Shown here piece by piece: positions 1 to 6,645 of a stretch of DNA of 12,442 nt. Below the pieces are notes generated by a model, which did no database searches, had not been told where the DNA came from, and was given only the letters and a program-made list of their open reading frames with translations. Both the position numbers and the translations under genes were made by a program. Every line of letters begins with the position of its first letter. The stretch's first letter is position 1. The stretch comes from Atopobium sp. (GTDB taxonomy: Bacteria > Actinomycetota > Coriobacteriia > Coriobacteriales > Atopobiaceae): contig JAHACE010000009.1 of NCBI GenBank assembly GCA_018376005.1, positions 1-12,442 on the forward strand. Reading direction: 5' to 3'.

Positions 1-4
1 CAGA

Positions 5-660
5 GTGGATGTTCTTGCGCAGTTGCCAGCAGAGATGGCCGAGCTGCTCGAAAGTTTTTTGCCACACGCATTGGTTGGTAACACCACCTTTGGTTTCACG
101 AACTACATTTTCTATTTCTTAATCGCTGCTGTGATTTTCCTGATTGTCTGCTTTAAGTTTAAGAAGAAGCAGGCAGAGAGCATCGTCCCTCAGGGACGCT
201 TCGTTAATGGCGTTGAGTATCTGATTGAGTACATTAGAGATGACGTCTGCAAGGCTTCTCTTGGAGAAACGTGGCGCACTCACTTCCCATTCTTGATCAC
301 TATGTTTATGTTCATCCTGATCAACAACATCATTGGCCTTATTCCTGGCGCACACCCAGGTACCGGTACTATTGGTGTTACTGCTGCTCTTGGTCTTTGC
401 TCCCTTGGATACTTTATGTATGTAGGTGCAAAGAAGATGGGTGTTATTGGCTACATCCTAAGCCTTGCACCAAAGGGCGTTAACCCTGTTATTGCAGCAG
501 TTATCTGGGTTATTGAGGTCTTCTCAACATTCCTTCGTCTGGTTACTCTGGCTGTCCGTCTGTTCTGCAACATGTATGCAGGTCACATCGTTTCATTCAG
601 GCATACGTTTTTACCCTACTCTCTACTGTCTACATCCAGCTGGTAGAGTCTGAACACTAA
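5..660 (+). pseudogene. atpB: F0F1 ATP synthase subunit a, frameshifted by an internal deletion near the 3' end
   Basis: Subunit a forms the stationary proton half-channels of F0 beside the c-ring. The open frame from GTG at 5 gives 213 residues. It has hydrophobic segments near residues 31-50, 94-115, 122-145 and 158-196, and the signature RLFCNMYAGH with the essential Arg (R185, matching E. coli R210). After GHIV (codon 590-592) the frame runs into a non-family tail, SFRHTFLPYSLLSTSSW, and stops at 644-646. In another frame, codons from 592 to the TAA at 658-660 read F-IQAYVFTLLSTVYIQLVESEH, the classic end of subunit a. By comparison with the family, roughly 30-50 residues between these parts are missing, and the net loss is 3n+1 nt. 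The last membrane helix is therefore lost or out of frame. The first codons lie at the window edge, so the true start may be upstream. Identity is certain. Whether the defect is real or an assembly error cannot be settled here. Confidence 0.9.
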
Positions 661-673
661 GCAAAACGCTTAG

Positions 674-702
674 TTGGTGGCATTGCCACACTGTGGTGCC
701 AA
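674..702 (+). other. Inverted repeat in the atpB-atpE spacer
   Basis: TTGG at 674-677 can pair with CCAA at 699-702, around an inner hairpin CCAC (686-689), loop ACT, GTGG (693-696). A competing hairpin, GTGGC-ATT-GCCAC (678-682 with 685-689), shares bases with it. There is no T-run, so this is not a standard terminator. It may be an mRNA processing or stability element. Function is inferred. Confidence 0.35.
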
Positions 703-720
703 ACGGCACAAAAGATGAAG

Positions 721-747
721 TCATCTGAGCCCACGCTCAGTTGATGA
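721..747 (+). promoter_or_regulatory. Strong hairpin upstream of atpE
   Basis: CTGAGC (725-730) and GCTCAG (735-740) form a perfect 6-bp stem with loop CCAC. TCAT (721-724) can extend it by pairing with ATGA (744-747) across a three-base bulge. It lies about 50 nt before the atpE start, in the longest gap of the atp operon. No T-run follows. High c-subunit demand makes a role in mRNA stability or translation plausible, but that is inference. Confidence 0.45.
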
Positions 748-788
748 TAGGTATGTATATTGGTCGCCTTGAGAGGGGCGAGCGAAAA

Positions 789-794
789 AGGAGG
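789..794 (+). promoter_or_regulatory. Ribosome binding site that fixes the atpE start
   Basis: AGGAGG is a full Shine-Dalgarno core 4 nt before GTG at 799. It lies inside the reading frame that would open at 760, which argues against that earlier start. Confidence 0.75.
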
Positions 795-798
795 AATC

Positions 799-993
799 GT
801 GGGTATTTTCGGATATGCTCTTTGCGTTATGGGAGCAGCAATTTGTATTAGCGCCGTAGCAACGAGTGCCGCTAACAACATGGCTCGTCAGCCTGAGGTT
901 CAGGGTCGTCTCTTCACAGTCTTTATTCTTGGCTGCGCATTCATCGAGGCACTTACCCTAATTGGCTTCGTTGTTACCTTGATGGTTAAGTAA
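799..993 (+). CDS. atpE: F0F1 ATP synthase subunit c
   Basis: This is the proteolipid that forms the rotating c-ring. The 64-residue product starts at GTG 799 (MGIFGYALC). It is a two-helix hairpin: helix 1 spans about residues 2-27, the polar loop is ARQPE (29-33), and helix 2 spans about 38-62. Helix 2 carries the ion-binding carboxylate E50 in FIEALTLIGF. The Na+-type pattern of ring ATPases (Glu followed by Ser/Thr, with a Gln in helix 1) is absent, so proton coupling is likely. The glycine-rich helix-1 motif, GxGxGxG in most relatives, reads GAAICISAV, with Ala, Cys and Ser at ring-packing positions. At 64 residues it is shorter than the usual 70-80. A start at 760 would add a polar, atypical N-terminus. 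Identity is secure; the start is probable. Confidence 0.9.
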   Translation: MGIFGYALCVMGAAICISAVATSAANNMARQPEVQGRLFTVFILGCAFIEALTLIGFVVTLMVK

Positions 994-997
994 ATTA

Positions 998-1020
998 CTG
1001 TTTGTAACAGCGAAAACGCT
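998..1020 (+). other. Two mutually exclusive small hairpins between atpE and atpF
   Basis: CTGTT-TGT-AACAG (998-1010) and AGCG-AAAA-CGCT (1009-1020) are perfect short stems sharing two bases. They start 5 nt after the atpE stop and end 5 nt before the atpF Shine-Dalgarno. With the 721-747 hairpin, they place structure on both sides of atpE. An effect on differential expression is inference. Confidence 0.35.
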
Positions 1021-1025
1021 ACGTT

Positions 1026-1030
1026 GGAGG
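1026..1030 (+). promoter_or_regulatory. Ribosome binding site that fixes the atpF start
   Basis: GGAGG lies 5 nt before ATG at 1036. The alternative TTG at 1024 would overlap this site, so ATG 1036 is preferred. Confidence 0.75.
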
Positions 1031-1035
1031 AATGC

Positions 1036-1647
1036 ATGAATACGATTTGTAAGGGAGTTAAAAAAGCCAGCACAGTAGGCGCAACTGCTGCTCTACTTGT
1101 GGCAATGGCTCCCTCAGTCGCACTTGCTGAAGAGGGTGCAAGTGGTGCCGATATTCTTCTTCCAAAGCCCGCTGAGTTTGTTCCTGCTCTGATTGCGTTT
1201 CTGATCATCTTTGCTGTTGTAGCAAAGTTTGTATGGCCTTCCGTTCTACGTATGCTTGACAAGCGTCAAGAGAAGATCCAAGGCGATCTGGACGCTGCAG
1301 CAAAGGCTCGCGAGGAAGCCAACAAGGATCGTGAAATCGCAGCAGCTGGTATCGACGCAGCTAAGCAGCAAGCAGACGAGATTGTTTCTGCTGCTAAGCG
1401 TGAGGGCGAAGAAGAGCGTGCTCGTATTATCGAGCAGGCAAAGGCAGAAGCTGTCGAGATTATTACTAAGGGTAAGGGCGTTGTAGAGTCTGAGCGTCGT
1501 CACGCCATGGCTGAGCTTTCTGATTCCGTTGTTGATCTTGCCGTCGATATTGCCGGAAAGATTATTGGCAACGAGCTTTCAGTAGAGCAGCAGCGTGCTC
1601 TTGCCGAAAAGTACCTTGCGGAAGTAGGTACTCCAGATGAGCACTAA
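1036..1647 (+). CDS. atpF: F0F1 ATP synthase subunit b, with a signal-peptide-like N-terminus
   Basis: Subunit b is the peripheral stalk that holds F1 to the stator. The 203-residue product has a basic start (KGVKKAS) and a hydrophobic stretch at about residues 13-31 ending SVALA-EEG, which looks like a signal peptidase site after A31. A second membrane helix follows at about 48-68 (FVPALIAFLIIFAVVAKFVW). A long, charged Ala/Glu/Lys coiled coil spans about 72-165, and the C-terminus (VDLAVDIAGKIIGNEL) contacts delta. Actinobacterial b subunits often carry a short hydrophobic presequence ending near AEEG, so this is probably lineage-typical. atpH starts inside this gene in another frame, with an 11-nt overlap, suggesting translational coupling. 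Length and order fit the family well. Confidence 0.93.
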   Translation: MNTICKGVKKASTVGATAALLVAMAPSVALAEEGASGADILLPKPAEFVPALIAFLIIFAVVAKFVWPSVLRMLDKRQEKIQGDLDAAAKAREEANKDREIAAAGIDAAKQQADEIVSAAKREGEEERARIIEQAKAEAVEIITKGKGVVESERRHAMAELSDSVVDLAVDIAGKIIGNELSVEQQRALAEKYLAEVGTPDEH

Positions 1648-2110
1648 TAAAGACGATCAAGACAGAAAAGTAGAGGGCTATACCAGGGCACTCCTGGAGG
1701 CTGGCCGCGCAGAGGGTCGTGCAACTGCAGACCTTGTACAGGTGCAGCACGCAAAGAAGTTCTCTCCAGAAGTTCTTGAGACTCTTGGTGCTATGCAGGC
1801 GAGTGAGGATGTCAACCTTATCAATGATGTTGCCGCTACGTTCCAGGAGCTTCTTGAAGAAGAAGACAAGACACTTACAGTAACGGTAACTACTACAATG
1901 CCTCTTGATGATGAGTTACGTGCAAAGGTCACCGAGAAGCTCGAGAAGAACTTCAATACTCAGGTGTATCTTATTGAGCGTGTTAATCCCAAGATTTTGG
2001 GCGGCATTGTAGTTGAGGCACGTGATCATCGTTATGATGCATCGGTAAAGACACAGCTCACTCACATTAAGAGTAGGCTCTCTTCAGATCACGTTGAAAG
2101 TGAATTGTAA
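1637..2110 (+). CDS. atpH: F0F1 ATP synthase subunit delta, shortened N-terminal domain
   Basis: Delta caps F1 and links alpha to subunit b. The 157-residue product has the family C-terminal half: a beta-rich stretch KTLTVTVTTTMPL at about residues 78-90, then PKILGGIVVEARDHRYDASV near 118-137 and a final helix. The N-terminal half is short. A first-helix motif GYTRALLEAGRAEG (14-27) is followed almost at once by what looks like the last helices of the bundle (SPEVLETLGAM and INDVAATFQELLEEED). The usual family length is about 175-180 residues, so the loss falls in the six-helix bundle that binds alpha and b. Reading frame and codon use look normal, so I read it as a lineage variant, not damage. 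It overlaps atpF by 11 nt and atpA by 1 nt (TAATG). Confidence 0.9.
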   Translation: MSTNKDDQDRKVEGYTRALLEAGRAEGRATADLVQVQHAKKFSPEVLETLGAMQASEDVNLINDVAATFQELLEEEDKTLTVTVTTTMPLDDELRAKVTEKLEKNFNTQVYLIERVNPKILGGIVVEARDHRYDASVKTQLTHIKSRLSSDHVESEL

Positions 2111-3783
2111 TGACTGATAAGACCACTATACAGGAAGGAACGCTGAGCTCAGATGCCGTCATGGCACAGCTTAGAGAGCGCCTTTCTAAGGTCAATTCAA
2201 CTGTATCCCAGCAAGAGGTATCTGCTGTTATTGAGGTAGCAGACGGTATTGCTCGTGTTGCTGGTCTACGCAGCGCTATGGCAGGCGAGTTGCTGGAGTT
2301 CACTAGCTCCGTTACGGGCCACAGCGTATTCGGTCTTGCTCAGAACCTTGATGAAACTTCAGTCGGCGCTGTTTTGTTCGGCGAAGTTTCTGAGATTAAG
2401 GAAGGCGACGAGTGCCGTACAACCGGCCGCGTCATGGATATTCCAGCTGGTTTTGACATGCTTGGTCGTGTTGTTAACCCACTGGGCCAGCCTATTGATG
2501 GACTTGGCGCTATCCACGCTACACATCGTCGCCCTATTGAGTTCAAGGCTCCTGGCATCATGCAGCGTCAGCCTGTTTGCGAGCCAGTTCAGACTGGACT
2601 TCTGGCAATTGACGCTATGGTTCCTGTCGGCCGTGGTCAGCGTGAGTTGATCATTGGTGACCGTAAGACCGGTAAGACCGCTATCGCAATTGACGCAATC
2701 GTAAACCAGAAGAACACCGATATGGTTTGTATCTATGTCGCCATCGGTCAGAAGGCGTCTACAGTTGCAAACATCCGCGAGTCTCTTTCCCGCCATGGTG
2801 TTCTTGACAAGACCGTCATTGTTGCAGCTACCGCAGCCGATTCTGCTCCAATGCAGTACATTGCCCCTATGGCAGGCGCTGCTATTGGTGAGTTCTTTAT
2901 GTATAACGATAAGGACGGCAAGCCTGCTGACAAAGACCATCCAGGCGGACACGTTCTTGTTGTTTACGATGACCTCTCTAAGCAGGCAGTTGCATACCGT
3001 CAGATGTCACTGACGCTTCATCGTCCACCAGGACGTGAGGCATATCCTGGTGATATTTTCTACCTGCACTCACGCTTGCTGGAGCGTGCATGTAAGCTCT
3101 CCGATGAAAACGGAGCAGGTTCTCTTACCGCACTTCCAATTATTGAGACGCAGGAAGGCGACGTTTCTGCATACATTCCTACAAACGTCATTTCCATTAC
3201 AGACGGCCAGATTTATCTGCAGTCTAATCTCTTCTTCCAGGGCCAGCGCCCAGCAGTCGACGTAGGTATTTCTGTATCCCGCGTTGGTGGCGACGCTCAG
3301 GTCAAGGCAATGAAGCAGGTTGCAGGTACACTTCGTCTGGACCTTGCAAGTTATCGTGAGAAGCAGGCATTCTCGCAGTTCGGATCCGACTTGGATGCAA
3401 CTACGCAGTACCAGCTCAACCACGGTGCTCATATGATGGAGCTTCTCAAGCAGCCACGTTATTCAGCTCTGGACGTAGTAGACCAGATTTGCGCAATTTA
3501 CGCTGCAAAAGAGAACTTTATTGATGACGTTGATCTTGAGAACGTTGCTCTCTTCCGTGATGGCCTTGCTCAGTACATGAGTGAGTATCACCCACAGCTC
3601 CGCAACTCTCTGCGCAACGGAAAGATTTCTGATGAGCAGGCAGAGCGCTTGAGTGATCACATTAAGCACTTCAAGGCTAAGTTCTTGGAAGAGCATCCAA
3701 ACAAGGTTGTGGATGAGGCAGAAGCTAATTCAGACACACCAGGCTCTTTTGACGCAGTAACCCAGGGTTCATTGCAGGAGTAA
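2110..3783 (+). CDS. atpA: F0F1 ATP synthase subunit alpha
   Basis: Alpha is the non-catalytic nucleotide-binding subunit of the F1 hexamer. The product is 557 residues. An N-terminal beta-barrel region includes VIEVADGIARVAGL (40-53). The P-loop GDRKTGKT is at 183-190, and VVYDDLSKQAVAYR at about 284-297 belongs to the Walker B region. The alpha/beta signature PAVDVGISVS (381-390) is followed directly by the arginine finger R391. Family members are usually 500-515 residues. The extra length comes from a polar insertion after EFFMYN (about 266-280, rich in Asp, Lys, Pro and Gly) and a C-terminal extension of roughly 20 residues ending TQGSLQE. ATG 2110 overlaps the atpH stop in TAATG, pointing to coupled translation. 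All nucleotide-binding motifs are intact. Confidence 0.98.
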   Translation: MTDKTTIQEGTLSSDAVMAQLRERLSKVNSTVSQQEVSAVIEVADGIARVAGLRSAMAGELLEFTSSVTGHSVFGLAQNLDETSVGAVLFGEVSEIKEGDECRTTGRVMDIPAGFDMLGRVVNPLGQPIDGLGAIHATHRRPIEFKAPGIMQRQPVCEPVQTGLLAIDAMVPVGRGQRELIIGDRKTGKTAIAIDAIVNQKNTDMVCIYVAIGQKASTVANIRESLSRHGVLDKTVIVAATAADSAPMQYIAPMAGAAIGEFFMYNDKDGKPADKDHPGGHVLVVYDDLSKQAVAYRQMSLTLHRPPGREAYPGDIFYLHSRLLERACKLSDENGAGSLTALPIIETQEGDVSAYIPTNVISITDGQIYLQSNLFFQGQRPAVDVGISVSRVGGDAQVKAMKQVAGTLRLDLASYREKQAFSQFGSDLDATTQYQLNHGAHMMELLKQPRYSALDVVDQICAIYAAKENFIDDVDLENVALFRDGLAQYMSEYHPQLRNSLRNGKISDEQAERLSDHIKHFKAKFLEEHPNKVVDEAEANSDTPGSFDAVTQGSLQE

Positions 3784-3789
3784 TTATCA

Positions 3790-4707
3790 ATGGCGAACCT
3801 TCACGAAATATCGAGGCGTATGAGCTCCATCAGGAGCACCATGCAGATTACGCGCACGATGTCGATGATTTCGACAGCGCGTGTCCGCAAGGCACTTGAT
3901 AGGGCCGAGGCTGCTTCGCCATATAAGGAAGCTATTACCCTTATGCTTGCAAATGTAGCAGGCGCTGGCTTTAATCCTAAGAAACAGCCTCTTCTTGCTA
4001 CACATAAAGTCGAGAAGAACGTGCTGTTCTTAGTCATCGCATCTGACCGTGGCCTTGCAGGCGGATTTAACATCCTGCCTCAACGCGACGTTGAGCATGA
4101 GATGGCACGTCTTAAGGCTAAGGGTGTGTCGTCCGAGATAATTACTTGCGGACGCAAGCCAACTGAGTACTTTACGTATAGAAATATCAAGCCCACCATG
4201 TCTTATGTAGGCATTTCCTCTGAGCCTACAGCAGACCAGGCTGATCGTATTGCCTCCTATATCATGGATGGCTATATCAAGGGTAAGATTGATCGTGTCG
4301 TAATCAAGTACTGGCATGCAAAGAACCGTGTTGACCAAGAGCAGGTTACAGAGCAACTTCTTCCTATTTCGCGCGATAAACTCACGATTCCTAATAAACC
4401 ACGTACCGAAGAAGCCCTCTCACAGGTGAAGACGTATAACAAGAGTGAATATCAATTCTCGCCATCTGCTTCTCAGGTACTTGATTCGTTGATGCCCGCT
4501 TATATCAAGACGGTCATCTTCCACGCACTTCTTGATTCTGCTGCAGCCGAGCATGGTGCACGCCGTCGTGCAATGCAGTCTGCAACTGATAATGCTGAGA
4601 ACGTCTTAGGCGCTCTTAGCCGTACGTACAATCGCGAACGCCAGGGCGCAATTACCACTGAGCTCAATGAGATTATCGGTGGTGCTGCAGCATTGGAGGA
4701 TATGTAA
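3790..4707 (+). CDS. atpG: F0F1 ATP synthase subunit gamma
   Basis: Gamma is the central rotating shaft of F1. The 305-residue product has the paired terminal helices of the family. The N-terminal helix contains SSIRSTMQITRTMSMISTAR (12-31), and the C-terminal one ends with the signature ITTELNEIIGGAAALEDM (288-305). Between them is a Rossmann-like region with FLVIASDRGLAGGFN (about 80-94). The length is slightly above the usual 285-295. An AGGAG at 3776-3780, straddling the end of atpA, serves ATG 3790 with 9 nt spacing. The stop overlaps the atpD start by 1 nt. Confidence 0.97.
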   Translation: MANLHEISRRMSSIRSTMQITRTMSMISTARVRKALDRAEAASPYKEAITLMLANVAGAGFNPKKQPLLATHKVEKNVLFLVIASDRGLAGGFNILPQRDVEHEMARLKAKGVSSEIITCGRKPTEYFTYRNIKPTMSYVGISSEPTADQADRIASYIMDGYIKGKIDRVVIKYWHAKNRVDQEQVTEQLLPISRDKLTIPNKPRTEEALSQVKTYNKSEYQFSPSASQVLDSLMPAYIKTVIFHALLDSAAAEHGARRRAMQSATDNAENVLGALSRTYNRERQGAITTELNEIIGGAAALEDM

Positions 4708-6188
4708 TGTCAGATATGCAAGTAGAGACTTCTTCCTTTGAGGAAGCTATTCTCAACAAGCGCAATCAGCACGTTGACGATGGCGTAATCGTTCGCGTAG
4801 TTGGACCAGTTGTCGACGTTAAGTTCGACGGACCTGTTCCAAGCATCTATACCGCACTGACGGTAGAGGATGACACGCCTGTTGGTCACGTCAGCACCGT
4901 TCTTGAGGTTGAGTCTCAGCTTCCCGGTGGTGTTGTTCGTACCGTCGCTATGTCGTCAACCGATGGTCTTCAGCGTAACCTTCGCGTTAAGGACACCGGC
5001 AAGCCAATGATGATGCCAGTAGGCGAGTCTACGCTGGGCCGCGTCTGGAACGTCATGGGTCAGCCAGTCGACGGTGGAGATATTCCTGAAGACGTTGAGT
5101 TTTATCCAATTCACCACCCAGCACCTCTCTTCGAAGAGCTCACTACTGAGACAGAGATTTTCGAGACGGGCATCAAGGCAATCGATCTTCTCGAGCCTTA
5201 TGTTCGAGGCGGAAAGACTGGCCTCTTTGGTGGCGCTGGCGTTGGTAAGACCGTTCTGATTCAGGAGCTTATTAACAACCTGGCTCAGCAGCATGGTGGT
5301 ACTTCCGTATTCACCGGCGTTGGAGAGCGTACTCGTGAGGGTACCGACCTCTTCCTCGAGATGACTGAGTCCGGCGTTATTAACAAGACCTGCCTAGTCT
5401 ACGGTCAGATGAACGAGCCACCAGGAGCTCGTATGCGTGTTGCTCTTGCAGGCCTTACTACTGCAGAGTACTTCCGTGATCAGGGCCAGGATGTTCTGTT
5501 GTTCATCGACAACATCTTCCGCTTCTCTCAGGCAGGTTCTGAGGTTTCCGCACTTCTCGGCCGTATGCCTTCCGCAGTTGGTTACCAGCCAACTCTGGCT
5601 ACAGAGATGGGCGAGCTTCAGGAGCGTATTACTTCCACCAAGGAAGGCTCTATTACTTCCGTACAGGCAGTTTACGTCCCTGCAGACGACCTTACTGACC
5701 CTGCTCCTGCTACAACCTTTACGCACTTGGATGCAACTACCGTTCTTTCTCGTGCTATTACCGAGCTTGGTATTTACCCAGCAGTTGATCCTCTGGCCAG
5801 CTCCAGTTCTGCTCTTGATCCATCCATTGTTGGTTCAGAGCACTACCGTGTTGCTATGGCAGTTCAGGAGACCCTGCAGGAGTACTCCGACCTTCAGGAC
5901 ATCATTGCAATTCTGGGTATGGACGAGCTTTCTGAGGAGCAGCAGCGTACCGTTGCTCGCGCCCGTAAGATTCAGCAGTTCCTCTCTCAGTCATTCCACG
6001 TTGCCGAGAAGTTCACTGGTAACCCTGGTGTGTACTGCACCGTTGAGGAGACTGTCCGCTCGTTTGCAGAGATTATTGACGGTAAGTGCGATGACCTTCC
6101 TGAGCAGGCATTCCGTTTTGCAGGCACCATCGAAGATGTTCGCGAGCGCGCTGCAAAGATTTCCGCTTCGGATAGCTCACAGAACTAG
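4707..6188 (+). CDS. atpD: F0F1 ATP synthase subunit beta (catalytic)
   Basis: Beta carries the catalytic sites for ATP synthesis and hydrolysis. The product is 493 residues. The P-loop GGAGVGKT is at 175-182, the catalytic Glu is in GERTREG (E207), the Walker B region is LLFIDNIFRFSQAGSE (264-279), and the signature PAVDPLASSS is at 358-367. The gamma-contact loop reads DELSEEQ (406-412), with Gln where many species have Asp. An N-terminal extension of about 20 residues precedes the beta-barrel (GVIVRVVGPVVDVKF, 26-40). ATG 4707 overlaps the atpG stop (TAATG). Every catalytic residue I can check is present, so the F1 motor itself looks functional even if F0 is damaged at atpB. Confidence 0.99.
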   Translation: MSDMQVETSSFEEAILNKRNQHVDDGVIVRVVGPVVDVKFDGPVPSIYTALTVEDDTPVGHVSTVLEVESQLPGGVVRTVAMSSTDGLQRNLRVKDTGKPMMMPVGESTLGRVWNVMGQPVDGGDIPEDVEFYPIHHPAPLFEELTTETEIFETGIKAIDLLEPYVRGGKTGLFGGAGVGKTVLIQELINNLAQQHGGTSVFTGVGERTREGTDLFLEMTESGVINKTCLVYGQMNEPPGARMRVALAGLTTAEYFRDQGQDVLLFIDNIFRFSQAGSEVSALLGRMPSAVGYQPTLATEMGELQERITSTKEGSITSVQAVYVPADDLTDPAPATTFTHLDATTVLSRAITELGIYPAVDPLASSSSALDPSIVGSEHYRVAMAVQETLQEYSDLQDIIAILGMDELSEEQQRTVARARKIQQFLSQSFHVAEKFTGNPGVYCTVEETVRSFAEIIDGKCDDLPEQAFRFAGTIEDVRERAAKISASDSSQN

Positions 6189-6196
6189 GATTTCTC

Positions 6197-6616
6197 ATGG
6201 CTGAGTTGACTTGTCAGTTTGTCAGACCAGATAAGCTCCTTTACGAAGGAACCGTTGAAAGTCTGATTCTTGCTTCAGCAGATGGAGAGTATGGTGTGTG
6301 GCCAGGCCACGCACCAGAAATCATTGCGCTTGGCGATGGTGTTGTAAGACTGCACATGCCTCATCCAGAGAATGAAGAATCTATGACCAAGATAGTGATT
6401 TCTGGTGGATACGCAGAAATCGATCCAACAGGAGTCATTATCTTGGCAGATCATGCTCGTCGCGTTGATGACATTGATGCAGATGTTGTGCGTGAGACAA
6501 GAGATGACGTCATTGACCAGATGCTTTCTCTTCCAGAAGACGATAATCGTCGTGCCTACTACGAAAAAAAGATAGACTGGTGTAATCTACTTCTGAAGCA
6601 AGTGGTTGAGGAGTAA
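6197..6616 (+). CDS. atpC: F0F1 ATP synthase subunit epsilon
   Basis: Epsilon is part of the central rotor and can brake ATP hydrolysis. The 139-residue product has the N-terminal beta-sandwich: FVRPDKLLYEGTVESL at 8-23, GEYGVWPGHAPEIIAL at 30-45, and ISGGYAEI near 68-75. A C-terminal helical hairpin follows from about residue 92 (DIDADVVRETRDDVID and the rest). A short charged insert, HPENEESM, sits in a beta turn. ATG 6197 is 8 nt after the atpD stop, with AGGA at 6187-6190 overlapping that stop. It is the last gene of the atp operon, and only 29 nt separate it from murA. Confidence 0.95.
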   Translation: MAELTCQFVRPDKLLYEGTVESLILASADGEYGVWPGHAPEIIALGDGVVRLHMPHPENEESMTKIVISGGYAEIDPTGVIILADHARRVDDIDADVVRETRDDVIDQMLSLPEDDNRRAYYEKKIDWCNLLLKQVVEE

Positions 6617-6645
6617 AATTCTCTCACTGTCGTTTTCGGAGGTTT

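Noticed and set aside
590..600. Programmed ribosomal frameshift in atpB
   Set aside because: A simple shift would still leave out roughly 30-50 residues of the family sequence, so a deletion explains the data better.
760..801. Earlier start for atpE
   Set aside because: It would place the AGGAGG site inside the gene and add a polar N-terminus unlike c subunits.
2359..2952. 197-codon open frame on the minus strand within atpA
   Set aside because: It is antisense to a strongly conserved gene, resembles no family I recognise, and looks like a by-product of codon bias.
5437..6204. 255-codon Leu/Ser-rich open frame in another frame of atpD
   Set aside because: It is wholly shadowed by the conserved beta subunit and has the skewed composition of an out-of-frame translation.
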